DNA of 26,389 nucleotides from an uncultured Senegalimassilia sp. (GCA_934661765.1 CAKUJT010000024.1:1-26389); one strand, 5' to 3'. Numbered from the stretch's first letter, positions 16,268 to 24,488 are shown. Numbers and translations: made by a program. The notes: a model not told the origin generated them from the letters alone.

Positions 16268-17245
16268 TTACTTTTGAATATAATTCAAATCTCCGGCTGT
16301 AAATTTTCCTTTTTTAATGATGGAAATATAATTCACTCCCGAACCGTAAATTCTTTTACCAACCTTTTTCTTAGCTACAACATATACATAGTATGTCTTC
16401 TTTTTATTAATTTTAGCCTTTTTAACCTTAGTTACTGTTACAGAACTCTTCTTAGCATTTACCGCTTTTACTTTTTTATAGCCCTTATTTTTCTTAGTGG
16501 AAACATAAACGTCATATCCCGTCACTCCGCTGATCTTCTTCCATTTTACTATAAGCTTCTTTCCCTTGATGCTAAGCTTTGAAATTTCCGGCTGTGTAAA
16601 AAGATATGCTTTGTCAGACCACGCTCCATAATATTTCTTTCCGTTAATATCTGTATACGCACGCACTGTTAATGTATACAACATATTATTCTTTATCTTG
16701 CAGTCTGCTCTTGTTCCATATGTAGACTTTTCATTTTTCTTTATCTTATTTCTGCTGTCTCGTATTATATATTGATATCCGGAAACCCCTGATTGCTTTG
16801 TCCAGGTAGCATCTACGGATAACGCATATCTCCACCAGCGATCCTGCTTTACTCCTGTAACCTTACCCGGAAGTGTGGTCACATAGCCACTTCTTAACGT
16901 ACTTGTATAAGTTCCTCCGTAAGAGGTCGTATATTCATACTGAATTTGAACATAATATTGCGTTCCGGCGGATAACCTCTGAAACGTATAGGACGTAGCA
17001 CCGGCATTCAGACTAATCGGTGTTCTCTTACTTACATCTGAATAATCTTTGCCAAGATACAGCTTATATCCTGTAACATTATAGTATTTTGGTTTCTCCC
17101 AGGAAACAGTAATACTATTCTGTGTCTGACCTTTTTGCAATGTACTACTATAGGCCATTACATCTACTTTTTTCGTTGCAAAAAATCCACAAATTACAAG
17201 TAATAATAATACTCCCAAAAACTGTCTTGCTTTTTTCCCCTTCAT
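16268..17245 (-). CDS. secreted protein with three fibronectin type III-like domains
   Basis: The 325-residue protein starts with a signal peptide: basic MKGKKAR, a hydrophobic core (about 9-22), and a likely cleavage near VMA-YSS. Three Fn3-like beta-sandwich repeats follow at about 33-128, 130-220 and 222-315, recognisable by SITVSWEKPKYYNVTGYKLYL, VDATWTKQSGVSGYQYII and LIVKWKKISGVTGYDVYV. The third is strongly lysine-rich. No catalytic domain, sortase motif or membrane anchor is seen, so it is probably released or held on the wall by charge. The start is supported by AAGGAGAAGG. It lies downstream of the LtaS-like gene on the same strand with no obvious terminator between them, so read-through is possible. 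Function is unknown beyond a likely adhesive or scaffolding role. Confidence 0.75.
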   Translation of the reverse strand: MKGKKARQFLGVLLLLVICGFFATKKVDVMAYSSTLQKGQTQNSITVSWEKPKYYNVTGYKLYLGKDYSDVSKRTPISLNAGATSYTFQRLSAGTQYYVQIQYEYTTSYGGTYTSTLRSGYVTTLPGKVTGVKQDRWWRYALSVDATWTKQSGVSGYQYIIRDSRNKIKKNEKSTYGTRADCKIKNNMLYTLTVRAYTDINGKKYYGAWSDKAYLFTQPEISKLSIKGKKLIVKWKKISGVTGYDVYVSTKKNKGYKKVKAVNAKKSSVTVTKVKKAKINKKKTYYVYVVAKKKVGKRIYGSGVNYISIIKKGKFTAGDLNYIQK

Positions 17246-17270
17246 ATAATCCTTCTCCTTTTCTTTTTAT

Positions 17271-17306
17271 ATGTACTCCTGAAAGCTTTTTAACTCGAGA
17301 GTACAT
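17271..17306. promoter_or_regulatory. inverted repeat upstream of the Fn3 gene
   Basis: ATGTACTC (17271-17278) and GAGTACAT (17299-17306) are perfect 8-bp arms around 20 nt, just upstream of the ribosome binding site. This could be an mRNA hairpin or an operator. The rest of the 17246-17413 gap is AT-rich; no convincing promoter or terminator was seen. Confidence 0.35.
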
Positions 17307-17413
17307 TTTACAGGTTTACAAACTACATATAATTATTATACTGAAAAAAGCAAGATTTTTCTACAAAAAACAATAAATACTTTTTTATTTTCTGATAATT
17401 CGTTTTCAACAAT

Positions 17414-19510
17414 TTACCTCTGTTTTTTCAGGTAAAAGAAGTCTTTTTGCTGATCATCTTTTCCAAAGAGATTATTATATTCAAGCAGATTATACTCATG
17501 TATCAATTCATAATATGGAGATTTTTCATCATCTATTTCATAAAACTTTCCATTTTTATCCCAGTATCCGATCGCATTAATTGCCGGAATCTCCTCTCTG
17601 AGCTTTGTCAGATATTCAAGGTAACCTGTTTTTTCAATTCCTGCTACTTCTGCAAGATAAGTAGAAAGATAATTATTGCTGGTACGTTCTACTGTTTCTT
17701 CTTTAATGTCATAATTGGCCCAGATTAAAAATGGGACTTTATAAAGCTGTTCTAATTCCTCTCCTTCCAGCTTCTGAATATCACTGTGAAGCAGACGGTT
17801 ATAGAAGCTTTCCTCTAAATCCGGCTGATGATCTCCAAAAAATACGATAACTGTCGGCTCTTCTACTTTTTCAAAATAATGAACGAGTTCTTTTAATGCA
17901 TTATCCGACATTTTTATCATATTCAAATACTGTTCTGCTTTGGAGTAGGACTGCAGATCACCCTCTATCTGTACTGAGTCACCTGTTTCCAATGTACTTC
18001 CATCGTAACTTCCGTGATTTTGCATTGTTACATCAAACAGGTAAAATGGTTTATCTTTATCTGTACGATTCTCGTAAAGACTGATAAGCTTTTTATAGTC
18101 TTCCGAATCAGTAATATGGTAATTTACTGTATCTGTAAACACAGAAAAATTATCAGAGGTATAAAATTTATCAAATCCCATCAACGGATATACTTTGTAT
18201 CTGCTATAGCCAGTCTTATAAAATGGATGCAATGCATAACATGGACTATAGCCCTGATTCTTTAAAGTATATGTCAATCCTGCTGTTTTACTTCGCAGGA
18301 AAAGCTGATAAGGAACAGAGTTATCCGGAAGAAATGCCAGAGTATTTCCCGTCATAAACTCAAATTCTGAATTGGCAGTATTGCCACCGAATACCGAAGA
18401 ATATGTATAACCTTTAATCGTATTCTCTTTTAATTTGCGAAAGAAAGGCATATAATCCTGAGAAACCTGCAGATCACCCACTGCTTTTAAATCGGCAAAG
18501 GATTCATTCATGATTGCAATTACATTTGGCTTTTTGACTGTTTTATTTTGTGTCTCTGCAGTTGTATTATTTCCCTGTTCCCCGGCAGTATCACTTTCCT
18601 TATACTGTTTCGTAATCTTTTTAACTGCACTTACTGAATAATCTTCCGGCTGTGTCACATGAAGATAGCCGAATGTTCGCAATGTTGTAAGCAGCGTTCC
18701 ATAATAACGGTATTTATATTGCGGCCGATATACACGGAAATCAACACCGATATTTTCAAGATAATCACTGTATACATAAACTTGTGTAAAGCCGGCAAAA
18801 ATCATGCAGCATACTAACGTATACACAATCCGCCCCTTCCACTTAAAAAGCTTTACTTTATCAAGCTTTAATAAAAGGGCAACCAGCACAACTGCCATCA
18901 TAAAAAATTCAGCCGTATCTACATCAATCTGTACCTGATAAGTATTTGCTACCGAAACCGCTGTCAAAAATGAGTAAATATCTGAGGCAATAAATGACAT
19001 ACTTCGAAATAATGTCAGTTCATAATTAAAAATCCCGAATACCGCTGTCACAATAATCATACAAATTGATGCACCTCGTATGCTATTAAAAATCAGCAGA
19101 AATAGTGCATAAATCACATAATACACGATAATATCTAATATCAGATATAAAAATGGGATACTAAAAATCGGTACCCAGAACTGTGCATCATTATAAAACT
19201 CCAACCATAGAAATGCCATAAATGGTGTGGCGATTCCCGCAATATAAGTTAAAATCTTATTCACCTCTGCCGAAAAATGAATCTTTTTAACAGTGAGGAA
19301 AATAAGGACTGCCCATAAACCTCCACAGATAATCAGAGAGTCTGCATAAAAGCGATCAAAAAAATTCGAGATTTCCGGATTATAATATAAGTCAGGCTTT
19401 GCAAAAAAGGCAACTGCCAGCAAAACATCCAAAACCAACAAGAAATTTCTTCCATGCTTTCCCTTAAAGAAATCTCTGATTCCCGCCTTTCTCTTTTTTA
19501 TTTTATTCAT
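17414..19510 (-). CDS. LtaS-type sulfatase-fold phosphoglycerol transferase
   Basis: The 698-residue membrane enzyme has several N-terminal membrane helices (within about 22-245) and a large extracellular sulfatase-fold domain (about 326-650). Visible active-site elements are NVIAIMNESF (metal ligand Glu336), GGNTANSEFEF with the expected nucleophile Thr378, ALHPF (His428), TMQNHGSYD and VIVFFGDHQP (Asp560, His561). These match lipoteichoic acid synthase and related phosphoglycerol transferases, which move glycerol phosphate from phosphatidylglycerol onto a glycolipid or glycan outside the cell. A Ser/Thr/Asn/Gln-rich linker (about 304-326) joins the parts. The gene lacks a good ribosome binding site of its own and is reached through two overlapping micro-ORFs. 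Whether the product is lipoteichoic acid or another glycerol-phosphate decoration cannot be told from sequence. Confidence 0.87.
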   Translation of the reverse strand: MNKIKKRKAGIRDFFKGKHGRNFLLVLDVLLAVAFFAKPDLYYNPEISNFFDRFYADSLIICGGLWAVLIFLTVKKIHFSAEVNKILTYIAGIATPFMAFLWLEFYNDAQFWVPIFSIPFLYLILDIIVYYVIYALFLLIFNSIRGASICMIIVTAVFGIFNYELTLFRSMSFIASDIYSFLTAVSVANTYQVQIDVDTAEFFMMAVVLVALLLKLDKVKLFKWKGRIVYTLVCCMIFAGFTQVYVYSDYLENIGVDFRVYRPQYKYRYYGTLLTTLRTFGYLHVTQPEDYSVSAVKKITKQYKESDTAGEQGNNTTAETQNKTVKKPNVIAIMNESFADLKAVGDLQVSQDYMPFFRKLKENTIKGYTYSSVFGGNTANSEFEFMTGNTLAFLPDNSVPYQLFLRSKTAGLTYTLKNQGYSPCYALHPFYKTGYSRYKVYPLMGFDKFYTSDNFSVFTDTVNYHITDSEDYKKLISLYENRTDKDKPFYLFDVTMQNHGSYDGSTLETGDSVQIEGDLQSYSKAEQYLNMIKMSDNALKELVHYFEKVEEPTVIVFFGDHQPDLEESFYNRLLHSDIQKLEGEELEQLYKVPFLIWANYDIKEETVERTSNNYLSTYLAEVAGIEKTGYLEYLTKLREEIPAINAIGYWDKNGKFYEIDDEKSPYYELIHEYNLLEYNNLFGKDDQQKDFFYLKKQR

Positions 19511-19533
19511 CTTAATTCATTCCAACCTTTCAT
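19507..19533 (-). CDS. micro-ORF 2 upstream of the LtaS-like gene (MKGWNELR)
   Basis: Eight codons and a TGA. Its ATG overlaps the stop of micro-ORF 1 (ATGA), and its own TGA overlaps the ATG of the LtaS-like gene (ATGA). A GGGGAAG run precedes it. The peptide itself is unlikely to matter; the layout suggests translational coupling. Confidence 0.45.
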   Translation of the reverse strand: MKGWNELR

Positions 19534-19571
19534 TTTTCTTCCCCTCGTCCCTGAAGAAAAACTTTTTTCAT
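19530..19571 (-). CDS. micro-ORF 1 upstream of the LtaS-like gene (MKKVFLQGRGEEK)
   Basis: Thirteen codons and a TGA. Of the three start codons in this leader it has the best ribosome binding site (TAAGGAG, 5 nt before ATG). The predicted transcription start (about 19589) leaves only about 18 nt before this ATG, so ribosomes would load here first. Confidence 0.5.
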   Translation of the reverse strand: MKKVFLQGRGEEK

Positions 19572-19595
19572 CTAATCTCCTTAATGACAATCCAC

Positions 19596-19624
19596 ATGAT
19601 AGCACAAATTGGGAATGAAAACAA
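19596..19624 (-). promoter_or_regulatory. promoter of the LtaS-like gene
   Basis: On the minus strand, TTGTTT (19619-19624), a 17-bp spacer and TATCAT (19596-19601), with TGC before the -10 (extended -10). Confidence 0.55.
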
Positions 19625-19650
19625 AGGCTTTTTAATTTATAACAAAAATA

Positions 19651-19690
19651 AACTCAGAAAACAAAATACTCCTCTCTTGTTTCCTGAGTT
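19651..19690 (-). terminator. rho-independent terminator of the Nudix gene
   Basis: AACTCAGAAAACAA (19651-19664) pairs with TTGTTTCCTGAGTT (19677-19690) with one mismatch. On the minus strand it is followed by TTATTTTTG. It lies 50 bp after the Nudix stop and just upstream of the next promoter. Confidence 0.75.
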
Positions 19691-19739
19691 CTTTTACCAA
19701 ATTGTTTAATCCATCGCCAGTAATTCTTTTAAAATTATC

Positions 19740-20324
19740 TCATGCAAAAATCTTATTTCCCAGCTTGCAAAAAAAGTATGCCATTAATTGTGCTCTCCCT
19801 GAAAACCTTTCCGTTTCCAACATTTTTTCAAGCTGCCTTCTATCTGCAAACAAAGGCTGAATATACTCATCCGCTTCTGTCTGCGGATTAAATCTTCCCT
19901 CAACCTCTGCCATAACAACCCACGCAGATGAGTCACTCAAATCAGGAGCAGCATAGGCAGGAGGAAGTATTTTACAGATTCTTTTAATATGAAGACCTGT
20001 TTCCTCTATAAGTTCTCGCCTTGCACACTCTTCTATCGCTTCTCCTTCTTCCAGATGTCCTGCCGGCATATTATAAATAAACTGATTTACACCCATACGA
20101 AACTCCCTTAAAAGAAGAAGCTCTTCTGCGCAAAACCCTACGATCACTACACCAGAAGCTTTCTGCCCTATTTCCTCCGGTCTTTCATAATTAAAATTAC
20201 TTACCATTTCATAAAGCTTTTCATTACCCTCTGCGTTTGTATAATTTAATGTATAACTTTTAAGAAAATGCGTATCACGATTCTTAGTCATAGAATTCAA
20301 TACGGGTACTTTTTTTTCACACAT
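19740..20324 (-). CDS. Nudix hydrolase, ADP-ribose pyrophosphatase-like
   Basis: The 194-residue cytosolic enzyme carries a complete Nudix box at about 89-111 (GHLEEGE, then ARRELIEETGL), which fits the GX5EX7REUXEEXGU pattern and binds the catalytic divalent metal. The PAGHLEEGE context and the LLLREFRMGVNQFIYNMPAG strand-loop resemble ADP-ribose/ADP-sugar pyrophosphatases rather than MutT, but substrate cannot be fixed from sequence. The start is set by AAAGGATT a few bases upstream. That site directly abuts hairpin element B, so the gene has almost no upstream region of its own. Confidence 0.85.
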   Translation of the reverse strand: MCEKKVPVLNSMTKNRDTHFLKSYTLNYTNAEGNEKLYEMVSNFNYERPEEIGQKASGVVIVGFCAEELLLLREFRMGVNQFIYNMPAGHLEEGEAIEECARRELIEETGLHIKRICKILPPAYAAPDLSDSSAWVVMAEVEGRFNPQTEADEYIQPLFADRRQLEKMLETERFSGRAQLMAYFFCKLGNKIFA

Positions 20325-20338
20325 AAATAATCCTTTCT

Positions 20339-20525
20339 AAATACTAATTTAATTCATTAGAAACAGACGAAAAATAAAAAAGTATCAAGTAGCATCTGTG
20401 CCAGTAGTCGCTGCGTGAAGAATGCCTGATGGCATTCTTTACTTGCTCCGAGGTCACATCTGTTACTTGATACTTTTTTATTTTTCTGTTTGTTGCTAAA
20501 TCGTAGATGGGAATTAAATTAGTTG
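20339..20525 (+). repeat. hairpin element B
   Basis: The ends are AAATACTAATTT (20339-20350) and a degraded AAATTAGTT. The perfect 23-bp stem (20369-20391 with 20464-20486) runs from GAAAAATAAAAAAG to GTATCAAGTA. Next comes the family core GCATCTGTGCCAGTAGTCGC, a terminal hairpin AAGAATGCC-TGAT-GGCATTCTT, and the second core half GCTCCGAGGTCACATCTG. The A- and T-tracts make it a likely bidirectional terminator. Confidence 0.85.
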
Positions 20526-20683
20526 AGGGAGGCATGGGGAATCTCCATAAGATTGTGAAAATTAATCATTGAAAATCTCCAGTAGACAAAATGTCTACTC
20601 TTTTCGCTAAATCAGTAGTGGAAAGAAAATATGCGAAATAAAGCACACACTTCCGTGCTCTCCCACTTCTTTCCCCCAACATA
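20526..20683. repeat. conserved spacer of composite unit 1
   Basis: This matches the complement of 24667-24827, with best-conserved runs AAAATCTCCAGTAGACAAAA, TTTTCGCTAAAT, GAAAGAAAATATG and GAAATA-AGCACAC-CTTCCGTGCT. The last contains a short AGCAC/GTGCT hairpin. AGTAGAC/GTCTACT pairs here but is broken in the other copy. I see no coding potential. Confidence 0.7.
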
Positions 20684-20867
20684 AAATACTAATTTACTTC
20701 CGAAGCAGGCAGACAGAAAAATAAAAAAGAAGCAGGTTAGCAGATGTGACCTCGGAGTGAGTATTGAATGCAGGCTATAAGCGAGCATTCAACACGAAGC
20801 GACTACTGGCACAGATGCTACCTGCTTCTTTTTTATTTTTCGTCCGTCACTTAAACAAATTAGTATT
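20684..20867 (-). repeat. hairpin element C, downstream of gatB
   Basis: The ends are AAATACTAATTT (20684-20695) and AAATTAGTATT (20857-20867). The stem is GAAGCAGGT with AAAAAATAAAAAAG-type flanks, the core is in reverse orientation to B (GTGACCTCGGAG ... GCGACTACTGGCAC), and the terminal hairpin has TTGAATGC/GCATTCAA arms. The right end overlaps the gatB stop codon, and on the minus strand the T-tract would terminate the gat operon. Confidence 0.85.
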
Positions 20868-22299
20868 AATCTAATATTTCTTTAAGAATCTGATTAACCA
20901 TCGCCGGGTCTGCTTTCCCCTTCATAGCTCTCATAGTCTGTCCTACGAAGAATCCCATAGCTTTTTTCTTACCAGCTTTATAATCTTCTACAGACTTCGG
21001 ATTATTGGCAACAATCTCTTCAATGACTTTTCGTAATGCACCTTCATCGTTTACAGTCTTTAAGCCATTCTCTTCTACATAAACTTCCGGGTCTACATCT
21101 TTATCAAAGATTGCCTCAAATACCTTTTTAGCTACCTTACGGTTAATTGCCCCAGCTTCGATCATCTGAATCATTTTTACAAGATTCTTTGGACTAAAAT
21201 CAATATCAGCCGCTTCCATTTCTTTTTCTTTTAAGAGACGCATAATATCTCCCATAATCCAGTTAGATACTTCTTTTGCGGCTGCACCCAGTTCAATACA
21301 GGATTCAAATAAATCTGTCAGTGTTTTATCTTCTGTAATAATATTAATATCATATTCCGGAAGACCAAACTGTTCTTTATAACGTGCCTGCTTCTCATCC
21401 CTGAACTCCGGCTGACGGCTGCGAATCTCGTCTAACCATTCATCGGAAATTACAATCGGGGTAAGATCTGGCTCTGGGAAATAACGATAGTCCTGTGCAT
21501 CTTCTTTTGAACGCATTGGATAAGAATATTCTTTATCATCATCCCATCTTCTTGTCTCCTGCACAACCTTCTTGCCATCTTCGATCAAATCAATCTGACG
21601 TTCCATCTCTCCCTCAATTGCTCTTGCGATTGCACTAAAGGAGTTCAGATTCTTCATCTCTGTTCTTGTTCCGAATTCCTCTGCTCCAACTTCACGAACA
21701 GATAAGTTAACGTCTGCTCTCATGGAACCTTCCTGAAGCTTACAGTCAGATGCTCCGAGATACTGAATAATCATACGAAGCTTTTCGAGGTAAGCAATAA
21801 CTTCTTCGGCAGAACGCATATCAGGCTCCGACACGATTTCGATCAATGGTACACCACTTCGGTTAAAATCAACCAAAGAGTTACCTGTAGACGGATCATG
21901 TACTAACTTTCCTGCGTCCTCTTCCATATGAATCTCATGGATTCGCACATTTTTCTTTCTGCCATCTACATCAATCTCTACATATCCATTACGGCAGATT
22001 GGAAGATATAGCTGGGAAATCTGATAATTCTGTGGATTATCCGGATAAAAGTAATTCTTACGATCGAACTTACAATATTGAGTAATCGTACAGTTAGTCG
22101 CAAGACCTACGGCTGCCGCATATTCTACGACCTGCTTATTCAGTACAGGAAGAGATCCCGGCATACCTGTACAAACCGGACAGGTATGTGTATTAGGAGC
22201 ACCGCCGAAAGCTGTGCTGCATCCACAGAAAATCTTTGTCTTCGTAGCAAGCTCTACATGAACTTCCAGACCAATGACTGTTTCATATTGTTTACTCAT
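20866..22299 (-). CDS. gatB: aspartyl/glutamyl-tRNA amidotransferase subunit B
   Basis: This subunit binds the misacylated Glu-tRNA-Gln (or Asp-tRNA-Asn), activates it with ATP, and accepts ammonia channelled from GatA. The 477 residues are full length. The N-terminus YETVIGLEVHVEL is diagnostic, and the zinc site is C25/C27/C40/C43 (FCGCS and CPVC). DFNRSGVPLIEIVSEPD, LQEGSMRADVNLSV and the RRWDDDKEYSYPMRSKEDAQDYRYFPEPD region follow, and a C-terminal YqeY-like tail ends VNQILKEILD. The start lies 1 bp beyond the gatA stop, with the AGGAGG site inside gatA, so the two are coupled. The stop codon overlaps the end of repeat element C. Confidence 0.97.
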   Translation of the reverse strand: MSKQYETVIGLEVHVELATKTKIFCGCSTAFGGAPNTHTCPVCTGMPGSLPVLNKQVVEYAAAVGLATNCTITQYCKFDRKNYFYPDNPQNYQISQLYLPICRNGYVEIDVDGRKKNVRIHEIHMEEDAGKLVHDPSTGNSLVDFNRSGVPLIEIVSEPDMRSAEEVIAYLEKLRMIIQYLGASDCKLQEGSMRADVNLSVREVGAEEFGTRTEMKNLNSFSAIARAIEGEMERQIDLIEDGKKVVQETRRWDDDKEYSYPMRSKEDAQDYRYFPEPDLTPIVISDEWLDEIRSRQPEFRDEKQARYKEQFGLPEYDINIITEDKTLTDLFESCIELGAAAKEVSNWIMGDIMRLLKEKEMEAADIDFSPKNLVKMIQMIEAGAINRKVAKKVFEAIFDKDVDPEVYVEENGLKTVNDEGALRKVIEEIVANNPKSVEDYKAGKKKAMGFFVGQTMRAMKGKADPAMVNQILKEILD

Positions 22300-22300
22300 T

Positions 22301-23776
22301 CTACTTCTCCTCCTTTCCGCTTAAGCTCCAGTTCTTAAATTCACGGCTCTGCTCAAATGCATAGGCTGCACGGATAATATTTTTCTCTTTAAAACAATCA
22401 CCGATAAACTGAATACCAATCGGAAGGCCCTTGCTGTCAAGACTTCCCGGAACACTAATTCCCGGAAGGCCGGCAAGATTTACGGAAATAGTATAGATAT
22501 CTCCAAGATACATTTTAATCGGATCACTTAAACTCTCTCCAAGCTTTGGTGCTGTTGTCGGGGCTGCCGGTCCTAAAATGACATCATATTTTTCGAATGC
22601 TTTATCAAATGCCTGTTTGATCAATGCCTTTGTACGAAGTGCTTTTAAATAATATGCGTCGTAGTAACCAGAACTTAATACGAAAGAACCAAGCATGATT
22701 CTTCTCTTTACTTCAGGTCCAAAACCTTCAGAACGAGTCTTTTTATACATATTATGAAGTCCCTCATAGTCTTCTGTACGATATCCGTATTTTACGCCAT
22801 CAAAACGGGCAAGGTTAGAACTTGCCTCCGCAGAAGCAATAACATAGTATGCCGGTATCGCATATTCAACAAGACTAAGATCAAATTCTTCTACGATCGC
22901 ACCTTTTTCTTCTAACTTCTTTGCTGCCAAAAGAACTGCAGCCTTCACTTCTTCATCAAGTCCTTCTCCCATATAATCTCTGGGGATACCGATACGCATT
23001 CCTTTTACATCGTCTGTTAAAGCAGAAGTAAAATCATAATCATCTCTCTTTACAGATGTGGAATCTTTAGGGTCATGAGAGGCGATCGCCTCAAGAATTG
23101 TCGCACAATCTGTCACATCCTTCGCCATTGGTCCAATCTGATCAAGAGAAGAACCATATGCAATAAGACCGTAACGAGAAACCGTACCATAAGTAGGCTT
23201 CATTCCTACAATACCACAATAGGAGGCTGGCTGACGAATAGATCCACCCGTATCAGAACCTAATGCATAACTACACTCTCCTGCCGCAACTGCTGCCGCA
23301 GAACCACCGGAAGACCCGCCTGGCACATGCTCTTCATTCCACGGATTCTTTGTCACTCCATAATGAGAAGTCTCTGTTGTACTACCCATAGCAAACTCAT
23401 CCATATTGGTCTTACCAATAATAAGTGCTCCTGCTTTTTCAAGATTTAGAACCGCCTCTGCCGTATAGGTCGGTTCAAAATTCTCAAGAATTTTAGAACT
23501 GCACGTTGTACGAGTTCCCTTTGTACACATATTATCCTTCACTGCAACAGGAACACCCGCCAGCGGTCCTGTGAGAATCCCATCATCAATCTTCTTCTGG
23601 AGTTCTTCCGCCTTTGCCTGCACAGCTTCTCTTTCTTCTACCGTTACATAACAGTTAAATTTATCCTCTAAAGCAGCAATCGCATCCATAGCTGCATTCG
23701 CAGCTTCCAAAACAGATACTTCACCCGCTTTAATCTTCTTACCCAGCTCAACAGCCGTATAATCCATTAAACCCAT
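22301..23776 (-). CDS. gatA: glutamyl-tRNA(Gln) amidotransferase subunit A
   Basis: This is the amidase-family subunit that releases ammonia from glutamine. The Ser-cisSer-Lys triad is Lys80 (VAVKDN), Ser155 (VPGGSSGGSAAAVAAG) and Ser179 (GSDTGGSIRQPAS). I choose the start at MGLMDYTAVELG (491 residues) because AGGAGG lies 6 nt before it. An upstream in-frame ATG six codons earlier has no such site and would overlap the spacing to gatC. It begins 10 bp after the gatC stop. Genomes with GatCAB usually lack a glutaminyl- and/or asparaginyl-tRNA synthetase. Confidence 0.96.
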   Translation of the reverse strand: MGLMDYTAVELGKKIKAGEVSVLEAANAAMDAIAALEDKFNCYVTVEEREAVQAKAEELQKKIDDGILTGPLAGVPVAVKDNMCTKGTRTTCSSKILENFEPTYTAEAVLNLEKAGALIIGKTNMDEFAMGSTTETSHYGVTKNPWNEEHVPGGSSGGSAAAVAAGECSYALGSDTGGSIRQPASYCGIVGMKPTYGTVSRYGLIAYGSSLDQIGPMAKDVTDCATILEAIASHDPKDSTSVKRDDYDFTSALTDDVKGMRIGIPRDYMGEGLDEEVKAAVLLAAKKLEEKGAIVEEFDLSLVEYAIPAYYVIASAEASSNLARFDGVKYGYRTEDYEGLHNMYKKTRSEGFGPEVKRRIMLGSFVLSSGYYDAYYLKALRTKALIKQAFDKAFEKYDVILGPAAPTTAPKLGESLSDPIKMYLGDIYTISVNLAGLPGISVPGSLDSKGLPIGIQFIGDCFKEKNIIRAAYAFEQSREFKNWSLSGKEEK

Positions 23777-23786
23777 GTTTTTCCTC

Positions 23787-24080
23787 CTAATCAAAAGTCT
23801 TAGGAACTACAAAAGCTCCCTCTTTCGCTTCCGGTGCATTCGCCAGAATCTCCACTCTGTCGTCTCCGTTTGTTACAACGTCCTCTCTAAATACGTTATT
23901 TATCGGAAATACATGGCTCATTGGCTCTACTCCACTAGTATCGAGTTCATTCAATGTATCAATATAATCAAGCATATTTGCCATATCTTTCTTTGCCTGT
24001 TCTTTTTCCTCTGCAGAAAGCTCCAGTTTGGCAAGAATGCCGACATATTCAATCGTTTCATCTGAAATTATATTTGCCAT
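23787..24080 (-). CDS. gatC: aspartyl/glutamyl-tRNA amidotransferase subunit C
   Basis: This small subunit wraps around and stabilises the GatA-GatB pair. I set the start at [22 protein letters not shown] (97 residues, typical for GatC), preceded by AAGGAGAATAAGT; the open frame extends 17 codons upstream without a ribosome binding site. The motifs [37 protein letters not shown] and NVFREDVV are typical. It leads the gatC-gatA-gatB operon. Confidence 0.95.
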   Translation of the reverse strand: MANIISDETIEYVGILAKLELSAEEKEQAKKDMANMLDYIDTLNELDTSGVEPMSHVFPINNVFREDVVTNGDDRVEILANAPEAKEGAFVVPKTFD

Positions 24081-24121
24081 ACTTATTCTCCTTATCATTT
24101 TACAACTATCTCTAATTCTTG

Positions 24122-24150
24122 AATTTACCATATTTACTACCTATAATCAA
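24122..24150 (-). promoter_or_regulatory. promoter of gatCAB
   Basis: On the minus strand, TTGATT (24145-24150), a 17-bp spacer and TAAATT (24122-24127), with TGG before the -10 (extended -10). It gives a leader of about 35 nt. It directly abuts the remnant reading frame at 24151. Confidence 0.5.
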
Positions 24151-24488
24151 GTGATTTCTATTAGTCTGAAAGGCATTAATGGTACAACTTACGAGGAAGC
24201 ACGTAGATTTTTGATTAAAACAATCAATGAAGAAGCACGCAGATTATCATTTCTTTCCAAGAGTCCAAAACTTGATGAGCCCGATCAGGAACTATTAAAA
24301 AAAGGGTTCAGGAAGGAATTCAGAAAGAAGTCCAAAAAGAACTCCAGAAAAATTCTACTGAAATCGCTATTTCAAAAATTTGTAAAATGATTAAACTTGG
24401 ATACAGTAAGGAAGATGTCCTGAATCTGGATTATACAAACGAAGAATACGCTTTAGCCCTGGAAAGACTCTCTACCATAAAATACTAA
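24151..24488 (+). pseudogene. frameshifted C-terminal remnant of an Rpn/PD-(D/E)XK-type protein
   Basis: Frame one reads ISLKGINGTTYEEARRF ... SPKLDEPDQELLKK up to a run of seven A (24297-24303). The sense then continues in the -1 frame: RVQEGIQKEVQKELQKNS, ICKMIKLGYSKEDVLNLDY and TNEEYALALERLSTIKY, stopping at 24488. The EGxQK repeats plus a KLGYSxEDVLNL helix resemble the C-terminal tail of Rpn/YhgA-like nucleases or putative transposases. No start codon context or nuclease core is present. The stop codon lies inside the left end of hairpin element D. The family call is tentative; the broken frame is seen directly. Confidence 0.5.

Larger units (their letters stand above)
20339..20867 (+). 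mobile_element. composite repeat unit 1 (hairpin B, spacer, hairpin C)
   Basis: Two hairpin elements in opposite orientation flank a 158-bp spacer. The whole 529-bp unit recurs, inverted, at 24481-25019: B matches the complement of E, C matches the complement of D, and the spacers match throughout. I estimate roughly 80% identity by eye. No transposase is encoded, so if mobile it needs help in trans. The organisation is like enterobacterial BIMEs. Confidence 0.8.

Noticed and set aside
20344..20535. A 63-codon frame on the minus strand, similar to a 75-codon frame at 24787-25014 (both containing SSRSDYWHRCYLILFYFSS)
   Set aside because: Both are read across the repeat hairpins B and E. Copies C and D differ in loop length by a number not divisible by three, so the frame is not kept in the family. 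The similarity comes from the repeat, not from a protein.
20711..20850. Kink-turn motif in the hairpin stem
   Set aside because: One strand shows tandem G-A mismatches, but the three-base bulge of a kink-turn is not evident, so only the mismatch itself is reported.
24028..24150. Upstream extension of the Rpn-like remnant frame
   Set aside because: This part is antisense to gatC and its promoter; the protein-like sense begins only at about 24151.
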